Assembly: GCA_030825115.1 (NCBI GenBank)
Contig: JAPJQL010000039.1
Coordinates: 1 to 33,118 of the forward strand
Length of the DNA: 33,118 nt
Source: Lachnospiraceae bacterium
GTDB taxonomy: Bacteria > Bacillota > Clostridia > Lachnospirales > Lachnospiraceae
Reading direction: 5' to 3'
Below are positions 12,605 through 20,304 of the stretch, piece by piece. Under the pieces are notes generated by a model. That model did not search any database. It saw only the letters and a program-made list of their open reading frames with translations, and was not told the origin of the DNA. Position 1 is the stretch's first letter. Each line of letters starts with the position of its first letter. The position numbers were made by a program, and so were the translations under genes.

Positions 12605-13345
12605 TTACCTATAGGGTGTCGGCTCATATGTATACCCCCATTCATAAGTCATCAACATCACCCGGTTCGCCGCCATCCCCAGCAGCCTGTAATCTATCCC
12701 TTCATACAACAATCCCGGCTGGTCTTCGGAGGTCTTGGGTGCCAGGGCAACAGAAACCGGATATCCGAAAAGATTCATGACCCTGGTCGCAAAGCCCACA
12801 AACTGGGCAAAATCCGAGCTATCCTCCGCCCGGATATATTCAAAATCGATATCCAGCCCTTCATACCCCTTCTCCTGCATGACGCGCCCCAGCTCCCAGA
12901 TGATTTTTTGCTGCAGCTCCCGGCTTCCGGCCAGAATGCTGACCAGATTGTTGTTGAATCTTCCGTCTGCTCCAATCGGAGTAAACGTCAGAACCGGGCG
13001 GACACCGGCTCTTCTGGCTTCTTCGATGATTTTGGCATCATCACTCATAGGCGGGATCAGTTCCCCCTCTTCCGTAAATCCATAGGAAAACACATAGATC
13101 GAAGTCAGGTGCGGCAGAGTTTGGGCGAGCACCTCTTCCGCTATAAACGGATAGGCATATCCGCTCACATAAAGCGGTGTTTTTGTGCCCCGATTTTGCC
13201 TGCCGCGGATAAAAAGAGCCTGGCCAACAGCCAGGCGGTATGGATATTCAATTTGATTGTCATAGACCAGGATCTCTGCCGGGATTTTTGCATCTGCTGC
13301 AATACGGTCTACCGTATCCCCCGGCTCTACTACATAGATCTGCAT
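12605..13345 (-). CDS. LysM + GH18 hydrolase (SleL/YaaH-like), 3' half removed by the element
   Basis: The remaining 246 residues are a LysM domain (1-48) followed by the first part of a GH18 barrel, with the catalytic DIDFE motif (Glu169) intact. Relatives of about 430 residues are spore cortex-lytic N-acetylglucosaminidases. Similarity stops after LMTYEWGYTY (residue 240), where relatives continue with Gly-Pro-Pro; here six unrelated residues and a stop follow, supplied by the element. The barrel is therefore incomplete and the product probably inactive unless the element excises. The start is the ATG of MQIYVVEPGD, with GGAAG upstream. A terminator separates it from folT. Confidence 0.85.
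   Translation of the reverse strand: MQIYVVEPGDTVDRIAADAKIPAEILVYDNQIEYPYRLAVGQALFIRGRQNRGTKTPLYVSGYAYPFIAEEVLAQTLPHLTSIYVFSYGFTEEGELIPPMSDDAKIIEEARRAGVRPVLTFTPIGADGRFNNNLVSILAGSRELQQKIIWELGRVMQEKGYEGLDIDFEYIRAEDSSDFAQFVGFATRVMNLFGYPVSVALAPKTSEDQPGLLYEGIDYRLLGMAANRVMLMTYEWGYTYEPTPYR
12610..12640. other. Right attachment site (host/element junction)
   Basis: Reading the GH18 gene on the minus strand, family similarity ends at the codons for GYTY (about 12623-12634) and element sequence begins. The crossover should lie within or next to TATACATATG. An imperfect inverted pair GGGTGT/ATACCC spans 12614-12637. The exact core cannot be fixed without the left end or an empty site. Confidence 0.65.
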
Positions 13346-13418
13346 GCTGTAAAGCTTCCAATCTCCGCTTCTTATTTGCAGTATATGCATAAGTTTCCTG
13401 TTTTTCTTATTATCCAAA

Positions 13419-13458
13419 AGTGGAACCCTTTCCCTGGGGATTGAGAAAAGGTTCCACT
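13419..13458 (-). terminator. Terminator of folT
   Basis: AGTGGAACC (13419-13427) and GGTTCCACT (13450-13458) form a 9-base-pair stem just after the folT stop. TTTTGG follows on the minus strand. It separates folT from the GH18 gene. Confidence 0.7.
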
Positions 13459-13465
13459 CTGATGG

Positions 13466-14044
13466 TTATTTTACAGATGGTTTCAATCTGATCGGATTTT
13501 TCAGCATCTTATAGATGCCGGATGCTTCCATCGCCTTTGCCACGGTATAGAATAACATCGAGTTGATGGGCCACATCACAATGTTTTTTAACGCCCGCAT
13601 CGGCAGCAGCACCATAAATCCCTTTCCATACATCACGCTCAGGCATAATGTGGTGATCAGCATATTGCAGATCACCGCCACGGTCAGTTCTGCCACCAGA
13701 ACCCGTCTGAAGGTCAGGGATCTCTTGTAGAAAAAAGTACCGTAGATGATGCCTGCCATGACCGGGCTCAGCGTAAGCCCCGGGAAAAACGGTCCCGTAG
13801 GCCTGATCAGATACTTCAGGATATCCAGCACGCCGCCAAACACGCCGCCCACTACCGGCCCGAACAGGTAGTAGACAAACTGATTTGAAATGCTGGAAAA
13901 CCCGATTTTGATGTAGTCACCGATTGCCAGGGTAAAATACCCCAGCACCACGGAGATCGCCATAAACATGGCGCATACCGTGACCGTTCTCACTTGATGA
14001 AATTCGTGGTACGAATCGGTGAACAAAGTTGCTAATCTTTTCAT
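13466..14044 (-). CDS. folT: Folate ECF transporter substrate-binding component
   Basis: The 192-residue membrane protein has about six hydrophobic helices and the pattern of folate-type ECF S components: GDYIKIGFSSISNQFVYYLF, then FGPVVGGVFGGVLDILKYLI, then GPFFPGLTLSPVMAGIIYG. It binds folate outside the cell and passes it in with the shared energising module, encoded elsewhere. The start is the ATG after AGGAGGTAA; a longer frame runs back through the riboswitch and is not credible. A THF riboswitch upstream confirms the substrate and indicates repression when folate is plentiful. The cell probably imports rather than makes folate, though this one gene cannot prove it. Confidence 0.92.
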   Translation of the reverse strand: MKRLATLFTDSYHEFHQVRTVTVCAMFMAISVVLGYFTLAIGDYIKIGFSSISNQFVYYLFGPVVGGVFGGVLDILKYLIRPTGPFFPGLTLSPVMAGIIYGTFFYKRSLTFRRVLVAELTVAVICNMLITTLCLSVMYGKGFMVLLPMRALKNIVMWPINSMLFYTVAKAMEASGIYKMLKNPIRLKPSVK

Positions 14045-14055
14045 AAAAAAATTAC

Positions 14056-14089
14056 CTCCTTTGCAGACACCTCTCAAACTACAAAGGAG
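14056..14089 (-). promoter_or_regulatory. RBS-sequestering hairpin (riboswitch expression platform)
   Basis: On the minus strand CTCCTTTG (14089-14082) can pair perfectly with CAAAGGAG (14063-14056), which contains the folT Shine-Dalgarno. This gives an 8-base-pair stem that hides the ribosome binding site, so control is probably at translation. Confidence 0.65.
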
Positions 14090-14114
14090 ATAATAAATAA
14101 ATTTATCCTCTTTT

Positions 14115-14212
14115 GCAGCGGGATGCGATCTGTGCACCGCAAGAAATTCTTTTCGTCCAGCCGGCAACTCCCCGTCCAACTGGCACTTAACGCGCACTGA
14201 CCTACTCTGCTT
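14115..14212 (-). promoter_or_regulatory. Tetrahydrofolate (THF) riboswitch
   Basis: The transcript carries the conserved blocks of the THF aptamer in order. These are GCAGAGTAGG at the 5' side, CGCGTTAAGTGCC, GGGGAGTTGCCGGC, GGACGAAAAG, and GCATCCCGCTGC at the 3' side, where GCAG and CTGC close the first stem. It lies between a good promoter and folT, the usual position for this riboswitch in Clostridia. Recognition is by conserved sequence. Confidence 0.92.
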
Positions 14213-14234
14213 CTTTTATTTTGTTGACTTATTG

Positions 14235-14262
14235 AGTATACCACATTTTCTGGAAATGTAAA
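14235..14262 (-). promoter_or_regulatory. Promoter of the folT riboswitch leader
   Basis: TTTACA (14257-14262) and TATACT (14235-14240) are 16 bases apart on the minus strand, placing transcription start about 15-20 bases before the riboswitch. Confidence 0.65.
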
Positions 14263-14286
14263 TCACTTTTTATCAGCGTGAAAACC

Positions 14287-14514
14287 TTATATCTCATCCC
14301 CACGCCGCGCAAGCTCCACCAGTTTCCAGATGAGAGGGACATAACACGCCCAAAATACAGAAAAGGCAGCGCAGCCCCAAATCCGTTTTTTATCCCTGGG
14401 CACCTTCAGGCCAATCATGATTCCCATGGCACATAAGCAAAATTTCAGTAGCGCTATCGTCTTCCAATCCGACTCTTTTACATAACGGTTTCCAAGGTCA
14501 ATCAAACACTTCAT
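14287..14514 (-). CDS. Small two-helix membrane protein, conserved in Lachnospiraceae
   Basis: This 75-residue protein starts MKCLIDLGNRYVKESDW, with GAAGGAGGG before the ATG. It has two hydrophobic helices (about residues 21-38 and 45-66) separated by a basic loop (KVPRDKKR). Near-identical small proteins in Lachnospiraceae are often labelled a phosphate ABC permease without evidence. The sequence shows only a small membrane protein. It has a position of its own between folT and the HPr terminator. Confidence 0.75.
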   Translation of the reverse strand: MKCLIDLGNRYVKESDWKTIALLKFCLCAMGIMIGLKVPRDKKRIWGCAAFSVFWACYVPLIWKLVELARRGDEI

Positions 14515-14528
14515 ACGCGCCCTCCTTC

Positions 14529-14583
14529 AAAAAAAGCCACGCACGAAAAGCACATCCCTTGCATATGCTCTCCATACGTGGCT
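14529..14583 (-). terminator. Terminator of the HPr gene
   Basis: On the minus strand AGCCACG (14583-14577) and CGTGGCT (14541-14535) form the base of a hairpin followed by a run of T (complement of 14529-14535), 15 bases after the HPr stop codon. Confidence 0.7.
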
Positions 14584-14597
14584 TCTATTCTATTTCC

Positions 14598-14864
14598 TTA
14601 CATCTCGCCTAAACCGCTCTCGATTGCCTGGCTGATGGTCTCCATCGCTGCTGCCTCATCCTCGCCATCGCAGATCAGGGTGATCTCTGTTCCGCTCTTG
14701 ATCCCGGCTGCCATAACGTTCAGTACGCTCTTGGCGATAATCCTCTTCTCACCGCACTCGATGATAACGTCACATTTGAACTTCATCGCGGTCTGGGATA
14801 AAACTCCTGCTGGTCTTAAATGTAATCCGGACGGATTTACTACGGTTAATGTTTTACTAAGCAT
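14598..14864 (-). CDS. ptsH: HPr phosphocarrier protein
   Basis: The 88-residue length and layout match HPr. His15 lies in SGLHLRPAG and is the residue phosphorylated by enzyme I. Ser46, in AKSVLNVMAAG, is the site used by HPr kinase for CcpA signalling. Both are present, so it should work in PTS sugar uptake and carbon catabolite control, in the cytoplasm. It stands alone, without the ptsI gene, between its own terminator and an AAGGAG-type ribosome binding site. Because it is monocistronic and the Ser46 motif is SVLNVM rather than SIMGVM, a Crh-like second HPr is possible, but Crh lacks His15. Confidence 0.9.
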   Translation of the reverse strand: MLSKTLTVVNPSGLHLRPAGVLSQTAMKFKCDVIIECGEKRIIAKSVLNVMAAGIKSGTEITLICDGEDEAAAMETISQAIESGLGEM

Positions 14865-14963
14865 AATACATTCTCCTTCTTATTAATTATATTATAATCC
14901 CTTTTGTATCCGCATCTTGGACACGAACTCTCACTAAAAGTTTATTACAAATCACGGGTTGTG

Positions 14964-15605
14964 TCAAGCTAAATGACTGGCAAAATGACTTTCCCGCTCC
15001 TGCTTTGAAAACACGCAGCCGCAATAATCCTGCCGGTACAGACCGTAGGTTCCGGACAGTTCCACAGAGCGCTTATAACCGTTTTTTTTCTTAAAATCCG
15101 AAGGCAGATGAGCCACCTGAAAGATGTCCGCAAGCTCCTCTCCAATCTCATTCAGCTTTCCGGCATTTTTAAGGGGGCTGATCGTCAGCGTCGTAGTAAA
15201 ATAATCATACCCGCCCTCTTTTGCCATCCGTGCCGCTTCTGTAAGCCGCAGCCTGTAGCAGCGAAAGCACCGCTCCCCGCCTTCCGGTTCCTTCTCAAGC
15301 CCCTTCGCCGCCTCATAAAACCGCTCCGGCTCATAATCCCCCGCGACAAACGTGATGGGGTTCCCAGCCGGAAGCTGCTCTACCAGCCGCCGCTGTTCCT
15401 CCACCCGCTTCTCATACTCTTCTCTCGGGGAAATATTGGGATTATAATAAAATACCGTGATCAAAAAATACCGGGAAAGATATTCCAGCACATAGCTGCT
15501 GCACGGCGCGCAGCAACTATGCAACAAGAGCCGGGGAACCCGACTCTCGTTCTTTATGCCGTCTATCAACTTTTCCAATTCCTTCTGATAATTCCTATTG
15601 TTCAT
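14964..15605 (-). CDS. queH: Epoxyqueuosine reductase QueH
   Basis: This 213-residue protein is a full-length QueH, which reduces epoxyqueuosine to queuosine in tRNA and replaces the cobalamin-dependent QueG. The cysteine motifs that hold the iron-sulfur cluster and a second metal are all present: HSCCAPC (Cys31, Cys32, Cys35), RCFRCYRLR, and DYCGCVFSK near the end. The TTTLTISPLKN and LPSDFKKKNGY blocks are also typical. It follows rpoD by 30 bases in the same direction and may be cotranscribed. Confidence 0.93.
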   Translation of the reverse strand: MNNRNYQKELEKLIDGIKNESRVPRLLLHSCCAPCSSYVLEYLSRYFLITVFYYNPNISPREEYEKRVEEQRRLVEQLPAGNPITFVAGDYEPERFYEAAKGLEKEPEGGERCFRCYRLRLTEAARMAKEGGYDYFTTTLTISPLKNAGKLNEIGEELADIFQVAHLPSDFKKKNGYKRSVELSGTYGLYRQDYCGCVFSKQERESHFASHLA

Positions 15606-15635
15606 ACTCTCAGCTCCGAATCAGATTCTCTTCTA

Positions 15636-16769
15636 TTACAAGAAGTCGCGAATCCGCTTGCTGCGGACCGGATTGCGCAGTTTCCTGAGCGCCTTCGCCT
15701 CAATCTGGCGGATACGCTCCCTGGTAACGTTGAATTCCTTGCCCACCTCTTCCAGCGTCCTTGGATGTCCGTCTTCCAGACCGAAACGCAGCACGATCAC
15801 CTGGCGTTCCCGCTCCTTCAAATCCCCAAGCAGGGCGTCGATATGCTCGCGCAGCATTACAGACTCCACATTCCCCTCCGGAGTCAGCACATTATTGTCC
15901 GCGACAAAATCACCCAGATTGGAGTCATCTTCCTCGCCGATCGGAGTCTCTAAGGAAGCAGGCTCCCTCGCGATCTGCATGATCTCCATCACCTTGTCTT
16001 CCGACATCTCGAGGGCGTCGGCAAGCTCCGTCACAGACGGCTCATAACCCAGCTCCAGCGTCAGCTTCCGCTGCATCTTGGACATCTTGTTGATCGTCTC
16101 AACCATATGCACCGGAACACGGATCGTACGTGCCTGGTCTGCAAGCGCCCGGGTCACGGACTGTCTGATCCACCAAGTAGCATATGTACTCAGCTTATAT
16201 CCTTTTGTATAATCGAATTTTTCCACGCCTTTGATCAGACCGAGATTTCCCTCCTGCACCAGGTCCAGAAAACTCATTCCACGGCCGGTATATCGCTTTG
16301 CAATGCTGACCACCAGACGCAGGTTTGCCTCTATCAGACGTTCCTTTGCATATTCGTCACCCTCGGCTTTTCTTTTTGCCAGGTTGAGCTCTTCCTCTGC
16401 ACTAAGCAGCGGAACCGTACCAATCTCCTTTAAATACATCCGCACCGGATCTTCCGTGCCGATACCCTCGAGCAGGTCAATTGCGTCAAGATCAATGTCC
16501 TCCGCTTCCTTCATAAAGGCGTCATCTGCCTCGATATCGTCATCGTCGTCAATCAGCAGCGGCTCATCCAGCAGGATGTTCTCATCTATCACAGGAATGA
16601 CGTCAATCCGGTTCCCCTCCAGATAGCTGTAAATCTGCTCCATCTGTTCGGTAGAAAGATTGTCACCTACAAAGAAATCATTGATTTCCGCCACATCCAA
16701 TGCATTATGTTTTGATTTGGCAACTTCCACCAGCTTTCTCAGCTTTTCTAAAAAATTGTCTTTTTCCAC
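15636..16769 (-). CDS. rpoD: Primary sigma factor RpoD (sigma-A)
   Basis: The 377-residue protein has the full sigma-70 layout. Region 1.1 is N-terminal and acidic, and region 1.2 is at DPVRMYLKEIGTVPLLSAEE. Region 2 is at NLRLVVSIAKRYTGRGMSFL, then DLVQEGNLGLIKGVEKFDY and YATWWIRQSVTRALADQART. Region 3 follows, and region 4 has the helix-turn-helix TLEEVGKEFNVTRERIRQIE. The start is set at GTG (VEKDNFLEKL), 6-8 bases after AAAGGACG; upstream in-frame starts read into the leader. A consensus promoter lies upstream. The usual dnaG neighbour is absent, and a lipid kinase gene precedes it instead. Confidence 0.95.
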   Translation of the reverse strand: MEKDNFLEKLRKLVEVAKSKHNALDVAEINDFFVGDNLSTEQMEQIYSYLEGNRIDVIPVIDENILLDEPLLIDDDDDIEADDAFMKEAEDIDLDAIDLLEGIGTEDPVRMYLKEIGTVPLLSAEEELNLAKRKAEGDEYAKERLIEANLRLVVSIAKRYTGRGMSFLDLVQEGNLGLIKGVEKFDYTKGYKLSTYATWWIRQSVTRALADQARTIRVPVHMVETINKMSKMQRKLTLELGYEPSVTELADALEMSEDKVMEIMQIAREPASLETPIGEEDDSNLGDFVADNNVLTPEGNVESVMLREHIDALLGDLKERERQVIVLRFGLEDGHPRTLEEVGKEFNVTRERIRQIEAKALRKLRNPVRSKRIRDFL

Positions 16770-16820
16770 AAGTAACGTCCTTTCGTTAAGAAGTCTACAT
16801 AAAAGGCTACACAACTAATC

Positions 16821-16849
16821 ATTATATATCAGTAAACTTCATATTTCAA
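16821..16849 (-). promoter_or_regulatory. Promoter of rpoD
   Basis: TTGAAA (16844-16849) and TATAAT (16821-16826) are exactly 17 bases apart on the minus strand. They give a leader of about 45 bases before the GTG start. Confidence 0.75.
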
Positions 16850-16886
16850 CATATTTCTTCTCTGATTCCCGATTATTTTTACCAAA

Positions 16887-17789
16887 TCAGAGCTTTAGAG
16901 GAAGGTTACGCCGGATTTCCATCCGTCTGTGCAGATTTTCGACGGTAACTTCGGTTCTTGAGCCCCCAAATTCTCCGTCCAGCACCCAGTCCACCGGCTC
17001 CTCTGACGTAAGTCTGAGACTTCTTGTCTTGAACTTGTAGACAAATTCGTTGTGCTCTTCTCGGAGAAACAGCCCGGAGACGATATTGCTCAGTTCCAGC
17101 GGCGTCTTTGGCGTCCGGATCAGCAAAACCTCAAACAGCCCGTCATTCAAAGCCACATTCTGGTTTACCAGCCCTTTAAACCCACCTACACTGATTGTAT
17201 TCGTGATCATGCCAAAAATGAATTCTTCTTCCAGTTCCATCTCCTCGCACGAGACCTGCATCCGGTAGGATTTGATCGAAGTCAGGCTCTTCACCCCTTC
17301 CAGCATGTACGCCTGATGCCCCAGCAGGTTCTTTTTATCCTGTGAAGTCAGATAGGAAACCTCCGTAAATGCCCCGAAACCGGCGACATACACAAAATAA
17401 CGTTCCCCGCAGAACCGCCCGATGTCAATGGGATATCCCATGCCGCCCGCCGCCACCTCGGCGGCAGAAATCATCTGCCTGGGAATCCGCAGGCTGGAAG
17501 CAAAGTCGTTGGTGGAGCCTGCCGGAATATATCCAAGCTGCGGGCAGTGCTTCAGCTCCATCATCCCCGATATGGTCTCATTCAGGGTTCCGTCCCCGCC
17601 GCTGCACACGATCAGGTCTTTTCCCCTGCCTTCCTGGATGACCGTCTCCCTGGCGTCTAAGGCGCGCTGGGTGATATGGATCTCCACCTGATAATCAGCC
17701 TTGGTAAAGATGTCAAGGATTTCCAGCAAACGGTTCTTGATCTGCGCCCGGCCGGAACGCGGATTGATAATAAATAACATCTGTTTCAT
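16887..17789 (-). CDS. Diacylglycerol kinase-like lipid kinase (DagK/YegS family)
   Basis: The 300 residues match the DagK/LCB5 lipid-kinase family. FIINPRSGRAQIK is at the N-terminus, and the nucleotide-binding CSGGDGTLNE is near residue 63. Also present are GYIPAGSTNDFASSL, typical of this family, and the C-terminal VDWVLDGEFGG. It phosphorylates diacylglycerol or a similar lipid with ATP at the inner face of the membrane, recycling lipid for phospholipid and teichoic acid synthesis. It follows mutY by 10 bases and is probably cotranscribed with it. Lipid specificity cannot be told from the sequence. Confidence 0.9.
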   Translation of the reverse strand: MKQMLFIINPRSGRAQIKNRLLEILDIFTKADYQVEIHITQRALDARETVIQEGRGKDLIVCSGGDGTLNETISGMMELKHCPQLGYIPAGSTNDFASSLRIPRQMISAAEVAAGGMGYPIDIGRFCGERYFVYVAGFGAFTEVSYLTSQDKKNLLGHQAYMLEGVKSLTSIKSYRMQVSCEEMELEEEFIFGMITNTISVGGFKGLVNQNVALNDGLFEVLLIRTPKTPLELSNIVSGLFLREEHNEFVYKFKTRSLRLTSEEPVDWVLDGEFGGSRTEVTVENLHRRMEIRRNLPLKL

Positions 17790-17799
17790 ACTATTATCC

Positions 17800-18900
17800 T
17801 CATTTTATCAGCTTCGTATACCTGCCAAATGCATTTGGCAGCGCATAGCCGGATTTCAGTTCCTCTTTTTCCACAACGATATAGGAAGGAGGGATAGCTC
17901 CGCTAAGCGTTACGCGGTACCCGATCATGTGCCATTCCACATGAGAAAAGATATGTTTTGCCTTTGGAAGTTCCTCCACAGCGACGATCATGCTCTCATC
18001 CAGTCCAAAGGTGTCAAAGAGCTGCCCTTTCTCCAGATACCCCTCTGTATTGGGAAGCTCATAGAGGGAGGCAAGCAGCCCCGTGTCATCCCGCCGGTTC
18101 AGCGCGACCGTTCCCTCATATTCGATCAGGCAGACCGTCCGCTCCTCTATCCTGCGCTTTTTCGGAGGCGTCTTGACCGGAATCTCACCGGTCAGCCCCT
18201 CCCGCCGGGCCAGGCAAAGCGATGCAAGCGGACATTCCCCACATCTTGGCTGGCCGTTTGGCACGCAGACGATTGCACCGATTTCAATCAGTCCCTGGTT
18301 AAAATGGCTTGCTTCGTCTTTGGGCATCGTGGCCGCCAGTTCTGTCTCCAGCCATTTCTTCGTAGATGCCTTCAGGATGTCCTCCCTGCTTTTCAGCACT
18401 CTGGACAGCACCCGAAGCACATTGCCGTCCACTGCCGGGACCGCCTTCCCATAGGCGATCGATGCGATCGCGCCCGAAGTATAGCTCCCGATGCCCGGAA
18501 GTTTCAGAAGTTCCCGTACATCCGACGGGATCTCGCCCCCGTACTCCTCCACGATAACACCTGCCGCTTTTTTTAGATTTCTCGCCCGGCTGTAATACCC
18601 CAGCCCTTCCCACAGCTTCATCAGCCGGTCATCCGGAACAGACGCCAGCCGCTCCACAGTCGGAAGCTCCTGCATAAACCGCTCAAAATAAGGCTTGACC
18701 GCCTCCACCCGCGTCTGCTGCAGCATGATCTCCGAAATCCACACCCGGTACGGCTGCGGGTCCTCCCTCCACGGAAGCACCCTGGCATTCTCCTCATACC
18801 AGGCAAGCAGCGGACGGTTCATTGCAACAAGCCGCTCCCGCACTGTGTACTCCCGGTCTTCTGGCTCGATCACCTGCAGCTTATCATATAATGTCTTCAT
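17800..18900 (-). CDS. mutY: A/G-specific adenine glycosylase MutY
   Basis: The 366-residue protein removes adenine mispaired with 8-oxoguanine. The catalytic domain carries WISEIMLQQTRVEAV, with the catalytic Glu, and the helix-hairpin-helix KLPGIGSYTSGAIASIA. The iron-sulfur cluster is CVPNGQPRCGECPLASLC, with the C-x7-C-x2-C-x5-C spacing seen in Firmicutes. The C-terminal NUDIX-like domain that recognises 8-oxoG starts near residue 225. The ATG at 18900 is a conservative start with a weak binding site; in-frame codons upstream are not typical of the family. It lies between birA and the lipid kinase. Confidence 0.93.
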   Translation of the reverse strand: MKTLYDKLQVIEPEDREYTVRERLVAMNRPLLAWYEENARVLPWREDPQPYRVWISEIMLQQTRVEAVKPYFERFMQELPTVERLASVPDDRLMKLWEGLGYYSRARNLKKAAGVIVEEYGGEIPSDVRELLKLPGIGSYTSGAIASIAYGKAVPAVDGNVLRVLSRVLKSREDILKASTKKWLETELAATMPKDEASHFNQGLIEIGAIVCVPNGQPRCGECPLASLCLARREGLTGEIPVKTPPKKRRIEERTVCLIEYEGTVALNRRDDTGLLASLYELPNTEGYLEKGQLFDTFGLDESMIVAVEELPKAKHIFSHVEWHMIGYRVTLSGAIPPSYIVVEKEELKSGYALPNAFGRYTKLIK

Positions 18901-18954
18901 CCTGTCATTTTGGGAAAAGCCCCGAAATGCCGGAGTGCGGTGCAAGAAAGGGAA

Positions 18955-19935
18955 TCACACGTAACCGTAGATTCCCCTTACAGACACTTCCCCGGACATC
19001 ACTTCCGTGACTGTCCCGTCCTCTCTTTCCACAAGCAGTTCTCCCTGCCGGTTGATTCCATGGGATATCCCTGTATAGGCTCCCTTCGGAGCAAGTACCT
19101 GCACCATCCCGTGAAGGCCTGCCAGTTTTCCGTTGTACTCCTCTGCCAGAAGAGACAGATTTTCCGTCCGAAGATACTTTTCATAATATTCTTCCCATGC
19201 CAGAAGCACTGCATTCAGAAGACTGGCACGCTTTACCGCCTGCCCTGACACAAGAAGCAGGGATGTGGCTTTATCCTGCAGCTCTTCCGGGAATTCACGG
19301 ATATTTACATTGATGCCGATTCCCACGACCACATGGTTGACGCTGTCCATATCCGCGCTCATCTCAGTCAGGATGCCGCAGACCTTTTTTCCGTCCACCA
19401 CCACGTCGTTTGGCCATTTGATCTTGCCTTCTATGCCTGTGGTGTCCCGGATGCCCTTTTCTACCGCCATCGCCGCCACAAGCGTCATCATCGCCGCATG
19501 TTCCGGCTCGATCTGCGGACGCAAAAGCAGACTGAACCACAGGCCCGTCCCTGACGGCGCCAGCCAGGAACGCCCCCGCCTGCCTTTTGCAGCAGACTGG
19601 GCATCAGCGACGATGAGCGTCCCGTCCGGCGCTCCTGCCTCGGCAAGCTGCTTTGCCCTGGTATTGGTCGAATCCACCTGTTCCAGGAACACCAGATTGC
19701 GCCCTGTCACACGTGTGCTGATGACGCTTTTCAGCTCCTCTTCCGTATACACATCGCCGCTTTCCATCAGCCGGTATCCCCTGTTGCGGACCGCTTCGAT
19801 CTCATACCCGTCTTCCTGAAGCTGCCGGATCACCTTCCAGACCGCCGTCCGCGACACGCCCAGGCGTTCACACAGCTCCTGTCCCGACAGATAGCCGTCC
19901 GCTTCCTTTAAATACCTTAAAATCTCCGTCTTCAA
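18955..19935 (-). CDS. birA: Bifunctional biotin ligase / biotin repressor BirA
   Basis: The 326 residues start with a winged helix-turn-helix (residues 1-60: LSGQELCERLGVSRTAVWKV and EAVRNRGYRL), so the protein can also repress biotin genes. The ligase domain carries EQVDSTNTRAKQLA, the biotinyl-AMP loop KGRRGRSWLAPSGTGLWFS and KWPNDVVVDGKKVCGILTEM. A small C-terminal SH3-like domain ends in SVRGIYGYV. It attaches biotin to carboxylase carrier domains. It begins 2 bases after the DUF6637-like gene and is followed by mutY after a 54-base gap. Confidence 0.95.
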   Translation of the reverse strand: MKTEILRYLKEADGYLSGQELCERLGVSRTAVWKVIRQLQEDGYEIEAVRNRGYRLMESGDVYTEEELKSVISTRVTGRNLVFLEQVDSTNTRAKQLAEAGAPDGTLIVADAQSAAKGRRGRSWLAPSGTGLWFSLLLRPQIEPEHAAMMTLVAAMAVEKGIRDTTGIEGKIKWPNDVVVDGKKVCGILTEMSADMDSVNHVVVGIGINVNIREFPEELQDKATSLLLVSGQAVKRASLLNAVLLAWEEYYEKYLRTENLSLLAEEYNGKLAGLHGMVQVLAPKGAYTGISHGINRQGELLVEREDGTVTEVMSGEVSVRGIYGYV

Positions 19936-19937
19936 GC

Positions 19938-20246
19938 TTACCTCCAGATGCTGAAGGCACTGATGATCCCAATCAGGAACAACGCTCCCGCAACCACATA
20001 CAGAATCATGCCTCCCGCTTTCTTTTTCTTATCCCGTCCACTTTCCTTCACCTTCTGCCATCCGTTTGCCCCATTCAACAGGGCGGCAAGCAAAAAGATG
20101 ACAGGAAACAAAAAACGATTCCTTTCAGGGTCCAAAAATGCCAGGACCGCACAGACCGTGACCAGAATCCCCACGACAATATGGAGAAGATCCAGTAAAA
20201 ACGCGGCATTGCGCGGGCTTCTTTTTTTATCCTGCACATACATCAT
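19938..20246 (-). CDS. DUF6637-like membrane protein
   Basis: The start is set at the ATG of MMYVQDKKRSPRNAAF, behind GGAGGAAAATATC; the longer frame would include this binding site. The 102-residue product has three hydrophobic helices: LDLLHIVVGILVTVCAVLAF, LFPVIFLLAALLNGAN and MILYVVAGALFLIGIISAFS. A basic loop (RDKKKKAGG) lies before the third. The pattern matches the DUF6637 family of Lachnospiraceae, of unknown function. It directly precedes birA, but nothing indicates a role in biotin transport. Confidence 0.75.
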   Translation of the reverse strand: MMYVQDKKRSPRNAAFLLDLLHIVVGILVTVCAVLAFLDPERNRFLFPVIFLLAALLNGANGWQKVKESGRDKKKKAGGMILYVVAGALFLIGIISAFSIWR

Positions 20247-20304
20247 GATATTTTCCTCCTGCGGCCGTTCCTCCGGCCGCAAATTCAGAGCCGTCAAACA
20301 CGGC

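Larger units (their letters stand above)
1..12620. mobile_element. Right-hand part of an integrated prophage (or prophage-like element)
   Basis: A large serine recombinase lies about 50 bases inside the right boundary. It is followed inward by a small HTH gene, a repressor, divergent early promoters and a long minus-strand operon of small overlapping phage-type genes (HUH replication protein, PcfK/PcfJ-like, HD and HNH-like proteins). The right boundary is fixed near 12610-12640, because a GH18 gene loses family similarity there. The left boundary is outside the window. No structural genes are visible, so a conjugative or mobilisable element cannot be fully excluded, but the repressor and SOS-box layout favours a temperate phage. 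The recombinase-repressor segment is visibly AT-richer than the early operon and the host genes. Confidence 0.85.

Noticed and set aside
12580..12640. tRNA gene as integration target
   Set aside because: No tRNA-like sequence or direct tRNA 3' end; the junction lies in a protein gene, as is usual for large serine recombinases.
12590..13444. 284-residue plus-strand frame over the GH18 gene
   Set aside because: The minus strand encodes a clear LysM+GH18 protein; this frame has no start signal or family features.
13400..14044. Extended folT frame starting at 14197
   Set aside because: The extra 51 codons are the THF riboswitch and its platform, and the ATG at 14044 has an ideal ribosome binding site.
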